Origin: a virus
DNA: 44,829 bases
Strand: one strand, 5' to 3'
Virus record (IMG/VR): IMGVR_UViG_3300044293_000415
Span: 1-44,829 of that record
This document shows, in pieces, positions 36,570 to 44,829 of this stretch. The position numbers were made by a program, and so were the translations under genes. Numbering within the stretch: position 1 is the first letter of the stretch; each line of letters starts with the position of its first letter. The notes beneath the pieces were generated by a model that was given only the letters and a program-made list of their open reading frames with translations, did no database searches and was not told where the DNA came from.

Positions 36570-37845
36570 ATCTGGAGTTCTCCTTTTTCTGTTTGTGAAA
36601 CGGCGGGACAAGGTCTTCGCCGTACTCGATTGATTTGCGTCTTTCCTCGCTGACGATGTCCATTGGATACCGAAGCTGCTTGCTTGCGGATTCAAGGTCC
36701 GTAAGCGGAATCTTCAAGTAGCCACAAAGGACATCGTTGACGCCATAGGATACGACAAACTGTTTGTTGTCGCCATCAAAATAGGCTCCGCATGGGAAAA
36801 CCACCTCTGGAAGTCCGGGCCACCAGTGTTCGGCGCTTGTGCCGGTCAGCAACGGGATGCCGGTGAATCGGACGATGCGGAACGGCGGCTTTGCCTCAAA
36901 GGCGTAGGCTCCCAGGAAATACCTCCGCTTGTGGACGGCCCACTTCACGCTGGAATGGAAGAAGGTCCAGAACACGTCATCGACGCGGATCGGGTTGGTT
37001 CCACCACGCACCTCGCCGTACTTCCAATGCTGATCGAACACGTTCGTTTCAAATTCTTTGACCGGGTTCAGCAGGCCATCCATCTGGATCACCTTGTGCG
37101 GTGATGCCGAGTAGATCATGTGCGGGGATCCATCGTGGGAAAACCAGAGCCAGTTCTTTTCGTGCCCCGAATTGCCCATTGCCTGAGCCATGTTGTGCCC
37201 GTAGATCGGGTCGTAACGGTTGACGCAGTTGAAGTTTTCATCCAGCAGGAACAGGGATTGGTGCGCGTAGCTCCTTCCTTGGACAAAGGCGCAGCAGGAA
37301 AGCCCGTATCCGTTTCCGAATCGGATGATTCGTGGATCCTCAAACTGCTCCATCGGTTCCTGCTTTCGCAGACCCAAGGGGGTCATCGAGGTGGCCCGCA
37401 TGGTTTTCTCGTCCAAATCGAACACGACAATGTCGTTCTTCTCTCGGAAATAGTCGGAGTCCTCCCTGCGCTTGTCCTTGCAGCGGCGGGTGAACATCAA
37501 AACCCTGCCATCCGGGGCCTTTGTAATGGCGGGATTGAAGTACGTGTAATCGGGATGGCTCGGAAGACCGACGATGCCTGTCTCCCAGAGCGTCTGTTGC
37601 CCGATTGGCGGTATCTGTTTCGGGGCAAATTTCATCAGTTCTGCCACCAATCGTGCGCTCTTACGGAATTCTTCTGCCAAGTCCATGATGTCCTTCCTTG
37701 CAGACCGCAGATGCAGTTCGTGCTCATGTTTCAGGGTTTCAATCGCCTCCAAAAGCCGCGTTTCCGTCCAGCCATCAAATGCAAATCGCCTCAGCTTTCT
37801 TCGGAATGACCGCTTGATTCGTTCAATCGTGGATTTCAGTCCCAT
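36487..37845 (-). CDS. GH130/GH43-like beta-propeller protein (putative glycan-processing)
   Basis: A 452-residue protein. A basic N-terminal helical region (1-80) precedes a five-bladed-propeller-like domain: YFNPAITKAPDGRVLMFTRR, FEDPRIIRFGNGYGLSCCAF, GHNMAQAMGNSGHEKNWLWF, GGTNPIRVDDVFWTFFHSSV, FPCGAYFDGDNKQFVVSYGV. The D-P-R-I, GGTNPIR and YGVNDVL-type elements match the GH130/GH32-type glycosidase or phosphorylase propellers found in polysaccharide loci. It is downstream of a glycosyltransferase and a methyltransferase. Start uncertain: ATG 37845 or GTG 37860. Confidence 0.6.
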   Translation of the reverse strand: MGLKSTIERIKRSFRRKLRRFAFDGWTETRLLEAIETLKHEHELHLRSARKDIMDLAEEFRKSARLVAELMKFAPKQIPPIGQQTLWETGIVGLPSHPDYTYFNPAITKAPDGRVLMFTRRCKDKRREDSDYFREKNDIVVFDLDEKTMRATSMTPLGLRKQEPMEQFEDPRIIRFGNGYGLSCCAFVQGRSYAHQSLFLLDENFNCVNRYDPIYGHNMAQAMGNSGHEKNWLWFSHDGSPHMIYSASPHKVIQMDGLLNPVKEFETNVFDQHWKYGEVRGGTNPIRVDDVFWTFFHSSVKWAVHKRRYFLGAYAFEAKPPFRIVRFTGIPLLTGTSAEHWWPGLPEVVFPCGAYFDGDNKQFVVSYGVNDVLCGYLKIPLTDLESASKQLRYPMDIVSEERRKSIEYGEDLVPPFHKQKKENSRYDRLVQRLEVEQKLLAEGSAGEREGVV

Positions 37846-38431
37846 ATTGATCCGCAACACGCGGGAAAAGGATGTAAGATTTCAGCAGGTGGGCTGTTTT
37901 GAATTGGATTTGGAGGTCGATTGGGGCCCACACCTCCTCGTTTGTTGAGATCAGCGTCGGCAATGCCCTGCGGTGAACGATGTAACAGTGCGTACACAGC
38001 GGCACCCCCTCAAAAAGACCGTCCCCAACCTCCTTCCCGCGTCGGCCAATGGTGCAGCACGATCCAGGGTAGATCATGTCCCATCCAGGCGGCACGGTTT
38101 CCAGCGCCTTTTCAACACGTTCCCTCCAGTTTTCCCGGAAAACGACATCGTCCTCCACAACCATCCAGAAAGGTGTGCCGCATTCACCAAAGTCCAACGC
38201 TTTCCACAGCATCCAGTGGCTCAACGAACACCCAATGTGCTTGGCGTCGATGGTGTATCCGGATCCAGGATTGTCGATTTCGTATGGAATCGAAGCCTTC
38301 AGCCCCGATTTTTTGCCGTTGACTCCGCAAAAGACGCGGTAGTTTGTGATTCCGGCATCAGACAGGTTCTTGTGGTAGATCCCAGACCTGTCTGACCCGC
38401 TGCTGGTCAGCACAATGGTTGGGATATTCAT
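37823..38431 (-). CDS. GT25-like glycosyltransferase
   Basis: A 202-residue protein from ATG 38431 (AAGGA upstream; overlaps the upstream stop as ATGA). IPTIVLTSSGSDRSGI, then HIGCSLSHWMLWKALDFGE, then FWMVVEDDVVF (catalytic DxD/EDD-type acidic motif), and PPGWDMIYPGSCC and APIDLQI match family 25 (LPS glycosyltransferase) layout. It probably transfers a sugar to a phage or host glycan. It overlaps the propeller gene by 23 bp. Confidence 0.75.
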   Translation of the reverse strand: MNIPTIVLTSSGSDRSGIYHKNLSDAGITNYRVFCGVNGKKSGLKASIPYEIDNPGSGYTIDAKHIGCSLSHWMLWKALDFGECGTPFWMVVEDDVVFRENWRERVEKALETVPPGWDMIYPGSCCTIGRRGKEVGDGLFEGVPLCTHCYIVHRRALPTLISTNEEVWAPIDLQIQFKTAHLLKSYILFPRVADQYGTEIHD

Positions 38432-39045
38432 TTTTCCTTCCGGTAGATGGCAAAACAGGATTCCGACAGGTCGAACCGGGCGATTTTCGTGCAGAACTTC
38501 TCGGCAAACTTCACCGCCGTTTGCGTGCTCTCCCAATTCACGTCGTCCAAGACGATGATGCCGCCAGTCTTGACCTTCGGAAGCCACTGAACCACGTCAC
38601 TGGTGCTCGGCCACTCGGCATGATTGGCGTCAATGTGGACCATGTCCAAGTCGGGCAGTACGTAGGACGCCTGCCGTGATGTCATGCGGCACACGTTGAT
38701 CTGCCGGACCACTTCAGCGCGTACCATGTGGCGGACAAAGCTCTCGTAATGACCGTCGAGGTCCAATGCCGACCACCATTCGGCGTTTGCGGACGATTCG
38801 GTCTCCACACAGTCGGTCTTGCACCACGAATCCACGGCGTACACGACGCCGGAACCGTTGAGCTTGCAGGCGTAGGCCAGCGCGAGTGTTGATTTGCCTT
38901 CGAAAACGCCGATGTCGGCGATTTTCTGCGGCTTTTGTTCAAGGACCAGCTTGGAAAGTTCAATGGCCTTGCGTTGGTCGCACCAGCCGCCCATTTGTGG
39001 AAGCTGGGTCGAAATGAATGTCTCCGCGAGTTGAATGTGAGTCAT
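38428..39045 (-). CDS. SAM-dependent methyltransferase (class I)
   Basis: A 205-residue protein from ATG 39045. IADIGVFEGKSTLALAYACK is motif I (the G-x-F-x-G type of Methyltransf_24 proteins), and VVYAVDSWCKTDC, DMVHIDANHAEW and GGIIVLDDVNW follow. It lies directly upstream of a GT25 gene, so it may act on sugars or a carbamoyl-type product. The start is uncertain: an in-frame TTG at 39078 is upstream and neither has a clear ribosome-binding site. Confidence 0.7.
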   Translation of the reverse strand: MTHIQLAETFISTQLPQMGGWCDQRKAIELSKLVLEQKPQKIADIGVFEGKSTLALAYACKLNGSGVVYAVDSWCKTDCVETESSANAEWWSALDLDGHYESFVRHMVRAEVVRQINVCRMTSRQASYVLPDLDMVHIDANHAEWPSTSDVVQWLPKVKTGGIIVLDDVNWESTQTAVKFAEKFCTKIARFDLSESCFAIYRKEK

Positions 39046-39087
39046 GGAACCAATGTGTTGAACCGTTTTCCGAACCAAATTGATGTT

Positions 39088-41334
39088 TTATTGGCGCATC
39101 ATCTGGGATTCCGCCTGCGCGTTGCTGCGATTGATGTCCGACGTTGTCTTTGCCGTCTTCCGCACGATGTCGGCCTCCGCCTTGGCGTTGTCCCGCTGAA
39201 TCTTCGCCAACGCTTGCGCGTTGTCCCGCTGGATCGCCGCCTGCGTCTCCGCATTCAGGATCATGGTTTCGGGATCCATGCCGGATTGAATCGCCTGAAC
39301 ACGCTGCTGTGCCTGAGCCGACTGCATTTGCTCTTCAATCATGCGCCCAAGCTCAACGGTCACCTGCTGAACCTCACGAAGCTGCGCGACATACTGTTTC
39401 ACCATGTCCGCATTCGCCGGGTTCGCCTGCAACCGCTCCAGATGGCCCTGAGAATGCATCGTGATCCCTTGCAGGAAAAGTGCAATTTCCTGCGGATTTC
39501 CTCCTTGCTGCAATGACGCCGCCGCCGCGTTTGCGGCACCGATGTGGGTGTTCAGGTGTACCGTGTGATCCTGCGTATCCGTCACCACGGCGACGTTGCC
39601 CTGCTTCAGCGACGTGTGCTCAAGGACCGCAAGCGCGGCCTGGTCCTGTTCACGCGCAGACGGCTGGCTTACGGGCAGGTAGCGGTCCACCATCTGCTGT
39701 CCGACCTGTGCAGCAACGTAGTCTTTCAGGAGGTTCATCTTGCCGCTTTCCGGAAGCGTCCCCAAGAGTCCGAGCAGGTTGCCAAGCAACTGCTGCTTCG
39801 CGAATTGCGAGCCTTGGCCGACCGTGCGGGTTGCCTGAACCAGATCCACCTTCACCAAGGCTTCCTTGGGAACGCCGCGCTCAAAGCATCGGCGCTGGAA
39901 TTCGAGCGCCTCGCGTTCCGACCGGGTGGTTGGAGTAAGTGATTGGTTCGATGCGCGTTTGAAACGCTCCTCAAAGAAAGAATCGAGTTGGGTGTAATAC
40001 CGTGAAAGCTGGGTTTTGCCGATTGCGCTCTGCTGGGCAATGATGGCCTGGATTTCGGTGGCGGTGCGCGGGTTGCCCTCAGGCTTGTTCAGCGTCTGGC
40101 GATACTGCGAAAGGTTGTTCTGCAACACCCCTTCAATGTCGGCGTTGACCGCCATTGGAGCGTCAAGAACGCCCGAAATGTTCTGTTGAACCACGTCGTA
40201 ATCCGGGGGGACGATGGCGTATGGCCCCTGCTGTACCACGCTGGTCTTGTTCAGGGCGTTAGGATTGAGCGGCTTGAACAGGATCTGTGATCGTGCGAAT
40301 GCCGCATCGACCATAGCACAACGGAGCCGGTTCTTCAGTTCCATCGCCCTCAGCATCTTGATGCCAAGCCCCTTCACGCCGTAATGCTGCCCGTCGCCAC
40401 GGTCGTAATACATGGGGTGAATCACCTGTTCCCACCGATTGAATCGGCCAATTTTCCGATACAGGAACTGATCCCCGCCACGTTCGTCGATGATCGCGTG
40501 ACTGATCTTCCCGTCGAATTCCCGGTAGAAAACGTGGGTCAACAGGATCACGTCGCAACGCGCCGTGTAACTGATGTCATTTGTCCGAAGCTGCTGCTGG
40601 AACCATTCCCAGTTGTACTGTTGTCCGGAGCGGTAGGGTTCGGGCATCGCTTGACGGATACTGGCCTGAACGGCCTTGACATCCCAACCAACCGCCGAGG
40701 CAGCCTCGCTGTCGCGGATCTTCTCGTACATGTCGTCCACGCCCATGCGGACCCGTACGCAAGCCACCTTCCAGTCCGAGACGTTGGACTTGGTTCCGTC
40801 CGGGACCAACAGGTCTCCCGCCATGATGGACTTGCAGCGCCAATCGGTGGCATCCTCGAATATCATGGGGCCGCATCCGATCAGCACCATCTCCCGCTGG
40901 GAGAGCTGCATTAGGTAATCGAAATCGCGGTCCTGCTTCTGCAAGCGGTCGAACTCTTCGGTGATGATCTTCGACCACTCGTCCTTCTTGTCCGGATCGG
41001 TTCCGAAATCAGTGTGAACCGTCGCGTATGTGGGCACCTCGGCGAACACGTCATAAAACGCCGATTGTGCCGTCATCAGGAACGCCTCGGAATCCCGGAA
41101 GTTGACGTTGGTTCGGTACGACTGATTGTTTTTCCGCAGTTCCGCAGGGTTGTATGGCGGATTACCGTCAACCAACCCCCGCAGCTTGGCCCGCGTCTCG
41201 TTCCGGAGTTGGTCGGCGGTAACTAGCTTCGTCAGAATGTCTCGCGCTGACTGGGCGTCTTGCAGCCTCGTTTCTGGCGGCTTTCCGCTGGCCGAGATCG
41301 TCTCCAGCGGAATCTGCGTCATCGTTCCAGTCAT
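39088..41334 (-). CDS. Portal protein
   Basis: A 748-residue protein. NNQSYRTNVNFRDSEAFLMT, FYREFDGKISHAIIDERGG and DRGDGQHYGVKGLGIKML occur in the clip/stem region, with later helical residues TATEIQAIIAQQSAIGKTQL. The C-terminal 200 residues are an Ala/Gln coiled coil (barrel-like). Portals of short-tailed phages such as P22 are this size and have a C-terminal helical barrel. It lies two genes after the large terminase in the same operon; stop-start overlaps by 4 bp with the zinc protein gene. Confidence 0.8.
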   Translation of the reverse strand: MTGTMTQIPLETISASGKPPETRLQDAQSARDILTKLVTADQLRNETRAKLRGLVDGNPPYNPAELRKNNQSYRTNVNFRDSEAFLMTAQSAFYDVFAEVPTYATVHTDFGTDPDKKDEWSKIITEEFDRLQKQDRDFDYLMQLSQREMVLIGCGPMIFEDATDWRCKSIMAGDLLVPDGTKSNVSDWKVACVRVRMGVDDMYEKIRDSEAASAVGWDVKAVQASIRQAMPEPYRSGQQYNWEWFQQQLRTNDISYTARCDVILLTHVFYREFDGKISHAIIDERGGDQFLYRKIGRFNRWEQVIHPMYYDRGDGQHYGVKGLGIKMLRAMELKNRLRCAMVDAAFARSQILFKPLNPNALNKTSVVQQGPYAIVPPDYDVVQQNISGVLDAPMAVNADIEGVLQNNLSQYRQTLNKPEGNPRTATEIQAIIAQQSAIGKTQLSRYYTQLDSFFEERFKRASNQSLTPTTRSEREALEFQRRCFERGVPKEALVKVDLVQATRTVGQGSQFAKQQLLGNLLGLLGTLPESGKMNLLKDYVAAQVGQQMVDRYLPVSQPSAREQDQAALAVLEHTSLKQGNVAVVTDTQDHTVHLNTHIGAANAAAASLQQGGNPQEIALFLQGITMHSQGHLERLQANPANADMVKQYVAQLREVQQVTVELGRMIEEQMQSAQAQQRVQAIQSGMDPETMILNAETQAAIQRDNAQALAKIQRDNAKAEADIVRKTAKTTSDINRSNAQAESQMMRQ

Positions 41335-41936
41335 GGTGTTTTTTTCCAGCAGTGTGCTGGTAAAGCGTTGTTTTCCTCAGAATTGGTGAACCGTGAAAGC
41401 GTTTCAATCGGAAACCAGACTATACTTCTGGTCAAACAGCCACAGAACTCGCACGCCTTCAACTGTTCATCGACGGGCGTAGTGCCGTGTTGGACCAAAG
41501 ATTGGACGATTCGCTTCAATGGGGCCGAGTTGCAGCCAAAGCAACCGGACGTTTCCACATTGTGCGGACAACCAGCGCAAATGGATGCCCTGCGATTAGC
41601 CTCCGCCTGATCGACCTTCCCCCCGGTTGCGTACAGGTGAAGAAGGCTTCCCGTGAACCTGACCACGTCACTGATTTCAAGGGATTTCCCGCGCCTCATG
41701 GAGTTGACCGGGACTTCGTCATACTCACAGTCCGCGCCGTTCTTGCACATGAACTCAACCAACAACTCCTCAAGGTTTGCCGGAACTGGCTTCGAGTTGG
41801 CTACGTAATGGTTGCGTACAAACAGGTTAAGTTGGACAAAGGAGCCGCCCTTGACCAAGTAGCCTGTTTCCGGAACCCGATACCGCCATCCCCCGGCAGG
41901 AGTTTTGTGGTCGTTGACCAATTTGTACTTCGTCAT
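41331..41936 (-). CDS. Zinc-ribbon-containing hypothetical protein
   Basis: A 201-residue protein from ATG 41936 (AGGA upstream), 1 bp after the terminase stop. TKYKLVNDHKTPAGGWRYRV and VKGGSFVQLNLFVRNHYVAN form a beta-rich start. The C-terminal half has CAGCPHNVETSGCFGCN and CEFCGCLTR, two CxxC-type metal clusters. Such a protein between the large terminase and portal in environmental phage genomes is of unknown role. Confidence 0.65.
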   Translation of the reverse strand: MTKYKLVNDHKTPAGGWRYRVPETGYLVKGGSFVQLNLFVRNHYVANSKPVPANLEELLVEFMCKNGADCEYDEVPVNSMRRGKSLEISDVVRFTGSLLHLYATGGKVDQAEANRRASICAGCPHNVETSGCFGCNSAPLKRIVQSLVQHGTTPVDEQLKACEFCGCLTRSIVWFPIETLSRFTNSEENNALPAHCWKKTP

Positions 41937-41937
41937 G

Positions 41938-43620
41938 TCATTCCTGGGTTTCGTGATACAATGAATCGGATTCCCGGACGAGTCGCTCCCAAACGGCGTC
42001 CAGACGACCGGAATTAGAGCCCGGATCCGCCGTCTTGCGAGCCAAATCCAACACAATCACGGCGGCGTCGGCAAGGTCGGGTGACTTGTTTGTCCGCAGT
42101 TTCATTACCGATTTAGGCTCGACGGCGATCTTCCTTTTCGTGTCGTCAAACATCCGGGCACAGAACTCCTGAAGCGTTGGCAAATCTACGCCTCCAATCC
42201 GCTCCTCAATCACCCATCGGCGCATCGAAAACCAAAGCTCGGTCACCTTCCGGTCGTAGGCTTCATTACACGGCTTCGTATCCTCTTCCGAGACTGGCAG
42301 GATCGAAGGAACGCCGCCGAACTCAACGCGGTGCATCGGGCCCCATTCACGGGTCAGAATGTCGGCCAAGCCTCCCCCTTCGCCGGATGCGTCCATTGCA
42401 AAGTCCTGCGGCGAAACGCCCCTTGAGAGGCATTCCTGTTTAACCCGTGCGGCAATCTGGTAGTGAACAGGGTCGCTTAGATTCGCGTTCACCGAAATGT
42501 GAACAATGTCGTCGAACAGGATGCACTGCTTGTTCTCAACGGATTCGCCGAGTTTGGCGAACCGGAGGATACATCGGTCCCCACCAAACGCCGGATCCAG
42601 CCCCGCTATGCGCCGGAACCTGTCCTTGAACACGATTCCTCGCATGGGGCGATGGGTTTCAATAAGCGATTCGGAAAGCACCGTCTTGACCATCCCGTCA
42701 GGGGCCCAGAACCCACGGGTGTACTTCCAGAACGTGGGGCTTTGCTCGCCTTCATGTCGAATCGCGGCGTCAACCTGCTCCCTTGTAATCAGGTACTTGT
42801 ACTTGGTGCGCCCCTCGATGATGTTGGGTGACTTTGTTCCGTCAAACCGCACGCACACTCCGCGCTGGGTGATCCATTGCGTATCTTCGATGGTTACGGA
42901 TCGCCACCCCTTGTCAGGTGTGCAAAATTTGCCGTGCGGATCAAATTTGGACGCCGGATTCCCGATCACCAGCATCTTGAACTCCTTGCAGCCTTTGGAA
43001 AGGTTCGTGCAAGCCTCGAAGGCCGCTTCCGGGGTGTCGGTGGCCTCGTCGATCACTACCATCACCCGTTCGGCATGGATACCTTGGATGTTGGCAACAG
43101 CCTTCGCGGTATTTCCTTCAGCCACAGCGATTGCGCTGATCGAGTGCCGGTCGTCGCCCTTTACCGCCTGCAAGGACATCTTTGAATCCACCATGTTTCC
43201 GGGGTAGCCGGGGGCTTTCCGGTAAAGCTCCTGCAAGTTGGCCCACATACGTTTGCGGATCATCTTCGCGGTCGTGGATGTCAGCACCACCGCGCTGGAG
43301 GTCGGCTTTGACACCCACCAAAGCATCGCAAACAGGGTTGCACCAAAGGTTTTCCCAGAGGCACCGCATCCGGCCCACCCAACGTAGTCGTCGTCACAAA
43401 GGGATTCCAACTGATCCTCCAACCACGGATTCCATGACAGGTTGGGCCACAGCATCCCGATTGCCTTCTTGCCGTGGGAAAATGTCCCCAAGCCCCCGTC
43501 CTTCGGCTGGAGGCGGTTCCGGAAGCAGTACAGTTCCAGTTCCAGGTCCGGAACCTTGATGGGAAGGCGGATTCCGTATTTGTGCTCGAAAATCTGCGGT
43601 TCAACTTGTTCGTCTGACAT
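41938..43620 (-). CDS. Terminase large subunit
   Basis: A 560-residue packaging motor. VGWAGCGASGKT (residues 80-91) is Walker A and VMVVIDEATD the Walker B with the catalytic Glu. AGLDPAFGGDRC is the first nuclease Asp, ASGEGGGLAD the second and SPDLADAAVIVLD the third. AAGGA lies 7 bp before the ATG. It translocates DNA into the capsid and cuts concatemers. The small subunit is not adjacent but on the opposite strand at 28405. Confidence 0.9.
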   Translation of the reverse strand: MSDEQVEPQIFEHKYGIRLPIKVPDLELELYCFRNRLQPKDGGLGTFSHGKKAIGMLWPNLSWNPWLEDQLESLCDDDYVGWAGCGASGKTFGATLFAMLWWVSKPTSSAVVLTSTTAKMIRKRMWANLQELYRKAPGYPGNMVDSKMSLQAVKGDDRHSISAIAVAEGNTAKAVANIQGIHAERVMVVIDEATDTPEAAFEACTNLSKGCKEFKMLVIGNPASKFDPHGKFCTPDKGWRSVTIEDTQWITQRGVCVRFDGTKSPNIIEGRTKYKYLITREQVDAAIRHEGEQSPTFWKYTRGFWAPDGMVKTVLSESLIETHRPMRGIVFKDRFRRIAGLDPAFGGDRCILRFAKLGESVENKQCILFDDIVHISVNANLSDPVHYQIAARVKQECLSRGVSPQDFAMDASGEGGGLADILTREWGPMHRVEFGGVPSILPVSEEDTKPCNEAYDRKVTELWFSMRRWVIEERIGGVDLPTLQEFCARMFDDTKRKIAVEPKSVMKLRTNKSPDLADAAVIVLDLARKTADPGSNSGRLDAVWERLVRESDSLYHETQE

Positions 43621-43674
43621 GATTTGTCCTTGATTAAGCAGAGCAGCGTCTTGACTTTATGGCAAAGGTTAAAG
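43621..43674. promoter_or_regulatory. Divergent spacer between terminase and fibre gene
   Basis: 54 bp hold the ribosome-binding sites of both divergent genes (AAGGA for the terminase, AAAGG for the fibre). At least one promoter is expected here or upstream, but no good -35/-10 pair is visible. Confidence 0.4.
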
Positions 43675-44829
43675 ATGTCCCAAGAACTTCTTCCATCCTC
43701 TGGATGCTGCACCCCGTGTTCTGACACGCCGGTCACGGTGAATGTTCCGGGCCCGCAGGGGCCGGCGGGAGCCAACGGCACCAACGGCACCAATGGGGAC
43801 AACGCCTACACGACGCTGGCCGCCAAGTTTACCATCCCGGCGTTGGGATCGACCGCAAGCTGCTCCGTCGTTGATGGAGATCCGATTCCCACTTCGGCCA
43901 CCGGGCAGATTTGGGTTGCCATTACAGGGGCCGGGTATTTCCAGGTGATGTCCAAGATTGGAGATACGCTGACCCTCAAGAACCCATCTTCCGGCATCCT
44001 TGCTGTGCCCAACACGGCACCTGCAACCGATATTTCGGCTGGGACTCTTGTGGCCGTTTCCGGAGCCGTTGGGGCAGCCGGTGCGGCGGGGTCTTCGGGG
44101 GCACCCAATTCCGCCCTTTACGTTACAACAATTCCAGATGCTGGGCTTTCGGCTGAAATTGCCCTCAGTTCGTTTTCGGCTGGATACGTGAAGACTGCCG
44201 GATCGGGCGGTGCTGGTGCTGTTTCGACGGTTTCGGTAATTCCGGTTGGCGACATCTCCGGAACCCTGCCAATAGCAAAAGGTGGAACCGGGGTCACCAC
44301 GGTTCCGGCAAACGGAGCAATTCCTATCGGAAATGGATCTGGATACGTTGTCACAACCATCACGGCTGGGTCTGGAATCACCATTACCAACGGGGCCGGT
44401 TCAATCACCATCGCGGCACCAGCGGCAACCACGCCGACAGCCACATTCACCAGGCAGGTTTCAGGTTCATCCGGAAGCCTGACAGCTCCGTTTTCGTTAA
44501 CTGGAACCACTAGCAATCCTTTCAATGCAACCACGTATCCAGCGGCTGGATACTCTGGAATCGACACCGCAGCCGGATTCACTTCAGCAAACGGGCGGTA
44601 CACGGCGCAGACAAGCGGTCAATACCGCATATCTAGCTGCCTGAACATCAAGTCCACTGCCGGAACGGCCACTGTCACGTTTCGCATCCAAAAGAATGGA
44701 ACCCCGGTTTACACCTCTTTCCCGGCCAGCGTGGGTTCTACCGGATTCCATTCTATGTGCATGGAGTGGTTCGACACTGCGGTTGGTTTGACTGATTATT
44801 ACGAGGTAACAGTCACCAACACGGCGCAG
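43675..44829 (+). CDS. Collagen-like/jelly-roll tail fibre (3' end on the other side of the window)
   Basis: 385 codons run off the right edge. A Cys-rich start (SSGCCTPCSDTPV) is followed by GPQGPAGANGTNGTNGD, a short collagen-like Gly-x-y stalk. Next come beta-rich repeats with GDISGTLPIAKGGTGVTT, typical of tail fibres. From about residue 275 a C1q/TNF-like jelly-roll region begins with TTYPAAGYSGIDTAAGFTSANG. The remaining 17 codons are at 2-55. It would be a receptor-binding fibre. The ATG at 43675 has AAAGG 7-8 bp upstream. Confidence 0.8.
   Translation, partial: MSQELLPSSGCCTPCSDTPVTVNVPGPQGPAGANGTNGTNGDNAYTTLAAKFTIPALGSTASCSVVDGDPIPTSATGQIWVAITGAGYFQVMSKIGDTLTLKNPSSGILAVPNTAPATDISAGTLVAVSGAVGAAGAAGSSGAPNSALYVTTIPDAGLSAEIALSSFSAGYVKTAGSGGAGAVSTVSVIPVGDISGTLPIAKGGTGVTTVPANGAIPIGNGSGYVVTTITAGSGITITNGAGSITIAAPAATTPTATFTRQVSGSSGSLTAPFSLTGTTSNPFNATTYPAAGYSGIDTAAGFTSANGRYTAQTSGQYRISSCLNIKSTAGTATVTFRIQKNGTPVYTSFPASVGSTGFHSMCMEWFDTAVGLTDYYEVTVTNTAQ

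Noticed and set aside
1-44829. tRNA genes and CRISPR arrays
   Set aside because: No cloverleaf, CCA-like end or regularly spaced direct repeats were seen by eye. A covariance-model search would be decisive.

Overview
The window is 44.8 kb of a tailed-phage genome, probably an almost complete circular or circularly permuted one. It carries terminase, portal, major capsid, a tail spike, fibres, large internal virion proteins, a primase-helicase and a RecE/RecT cassette. The two ends belong to one broken gene: the fibre gene that runs off the right end (43675-44829) continues in frame into the fragment at 2-55 if the shared terminal GCAG is counted once. There is no integrase, lysogeny repressor, RNA polymerase or DNA polymerase, so a virulent phage using host polymerases is the simplest reading. 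The one-tail-spike, large-ejection-protein layout, with no tape measure or tail sheath, points to a short-tailed phage (podovirus-like). The host cannot be named. A lipoprotein and signal-peptide-like N-termini suggest a diderm bacterium (inference).

Layout. (1) 59-9697, plus strand: tail/neck and internal virion proteins, with a small sulfotransferase-like gene among them. (2) 9705-28134, minus strand, about 35 tightly overlapping genes: primase-helicase, NTP-pyrophosphatase-like protein, metallophosphoesterase, RuvC-like resolvase, SSB, an SF2 helicase with an intein, Dam-like methylase, a DUF669-like protein, RecE-like exonuclease, RecT-like annealing protein, excisionase-like HTH, a PAPS-reductase-like protein, a C5 methyltransferase and many small hypotheticals. 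Only two plus-strand genes interrupt it: a HELxH metallopeptidase-like gene (12775) and an HNH nuclease (23578). (3) 28135-28404: divergent control region with a perfect 16-bp parS-type palindrome. (4) 28405-35062, plus strand: small terminase, major capsid, repeat protein, secreted-looking tail spike, small membrane proteins and a lipoprotein (lysis-like). (5) 35103-43620, minus strand: scaffold-like coiled coil, a glycan-related trio (GH130-like propeller, GT25, SAM methyltransferase), portal, zinc protein and large terminase. (6) 43675-end, plus strand: collagen-like/jelly-roll fibre.

The two most unusual loci are both long dual-frame coding regions. In the SF2 helicase, a complete Hint intein sits exactly inside motif II (DE|CKH). 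A zinc-finger/NUMOD3/Vsr-like homing endonuclease is encoded wholly inside the intein but in another frame, so its last codons also encode intein block F. In the C5 methyltransferase, motifs I-VIII and X lie in one frame while motif IX lies in an overlapping frame, the two-polypeptide arrangement known from M.EcoHK31I.

How the genes fit together: the minus-strand block supplies replication (primase-helicase, SSB), recombination (RecE, RecT, RuvC-like, SF2 helicase) and DNA modification (two methylases). The right half supplies packaging, head, spike and lysis. The split of small from large terminase, and of capsid from portal and scaffold, onto opposite strands is atypical. No endolysin was recognised.
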